Below are positions 48,739 through 48,829 of a stretch of DNA of 48,829 bases, piece by piece. Where the stretch lies: assembly GCA_964623895.1 (NCBI GenBank), contig CAZUWA010000008.1, positions 1 through 48,829 of the forward strand. The letters are read 5' to 3'. The notes below the pieces were generated by a model. It did not search any database. It saw only the letters and a list, made by a program, of their open reading frames with translations, and was not told the DNA's origin. The DNA is from UBA11512 sp964623895 (lineage in GTDB: Bacteria > Bacillota > Clostridia > Oscillospirales > CAG-272). Each line of letters begins with the position of its first letter. Positions within the stretch are counted from its first letter, which is position 1. A program made the position numbers and the translations under genes.

Positions 48739-48829
48739 TCCGATTCTTCTTTCTTCTTTCTCTTTTCCTGAAATCGAATTGAATCTCGCGCCAACACGTA
48801 TGTGAACGCTACTTTAATTCGACAAAAAA
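48739..48829 (-). promoter_or_regulatory. Upstream region of the TetR-sipW operon, possible promoter and operator
   Basis: On the minus strand TTCACA and TTCAAT are 17 bases apart, a weak promoter. Between them is a near-palindrome CACATACGTG, and TCGAATT/AATTCGA arms (48774-48780 and 48816-48822) flank the region. These could be TetR operators. The window ends here, so the picture is incomplete. Confidence 0.35.

Overview
The window looks like a chromosomal segment of a spore-forming Clostridia-type Firmicute. It carries spoIIR and sigG, a Cys T-box, RNase J, strong A/G-rich ribosome binding sites, TTGACA/TATAAT promoters and sortase-type wall-anchored surface proteins. GC content is moderate by eye. 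I saw no tRNA, rRNA, CRISPR array, insertion sequence or phage gene. Placement below class level is not supported by what I can see.

Layout. 1-2055: the N-terminal part of a secreted surface protein that runs off the left edge. 2056-2698: an intergenic region holding a promoter-to-terminator unit of about 94 nt (candidate small or leader RNA). 2699-4798: pgk-tpiA glycolytic operon. 4974-9834: secA followed by two related membrane proteins of unknown function. 10054-10554: trmL. 10795-15230: a leftward set with a fused sugar-nucleotidyltransferase/degenerate phosphomannomutase, spoIIR and a CapA-like lipoprotein. 15742-20017: RNase J, a PrsA-like foldase and a membrane-anchored cell-wall amidase. 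20063-21893: rsmI, a TrmN6/YabB-type methyltransferase and a ferredoxin. 22023-24533: a T-box-controlled cysE-cysS operon. 24561-27572: rpsO and pnp. 27723-30331: a zinc/cadmium efflux operon with an ArsR repressor, a free HMA metallochaperone and a P1B-ATPase. 30408-36167: two large secreted InlB-repeat proteins. 36371-38537: an NTP_transf_5 protein divergent from sigG.

The most unusual part is 38833-48738, ten leftward genes in close order: a TetR-type regulator, an ER-type signal peptidase (SipW class), four proteins with SipW-type signal peptides and TasA/camelysin-like features, a 1537-residue adhesin with InlB/MucBP-like repeats and two Cys/His arrays, a fifth SipW-type protein with a His-rich cytoplasmic tail, and a related protein ending in PPKTGD plus a membrane segment and basic tail. 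The simplest reading is a complete surface-fibre locus: SipW matures several TasA-like subunits, the giant protein is a co-expressed adhesin, and the PPKTGD protein fixes the structure to the wall. The gap between the third and fourth subunit genes can fold into two mutually exclusive hairpins, suggesting that subunit and adhesin levels are set separately.

Start codons were chosen by ribosome-binding-site spacing and family starts, so several differ from the longest open frame. Functions rest on motif recognition without database searches.
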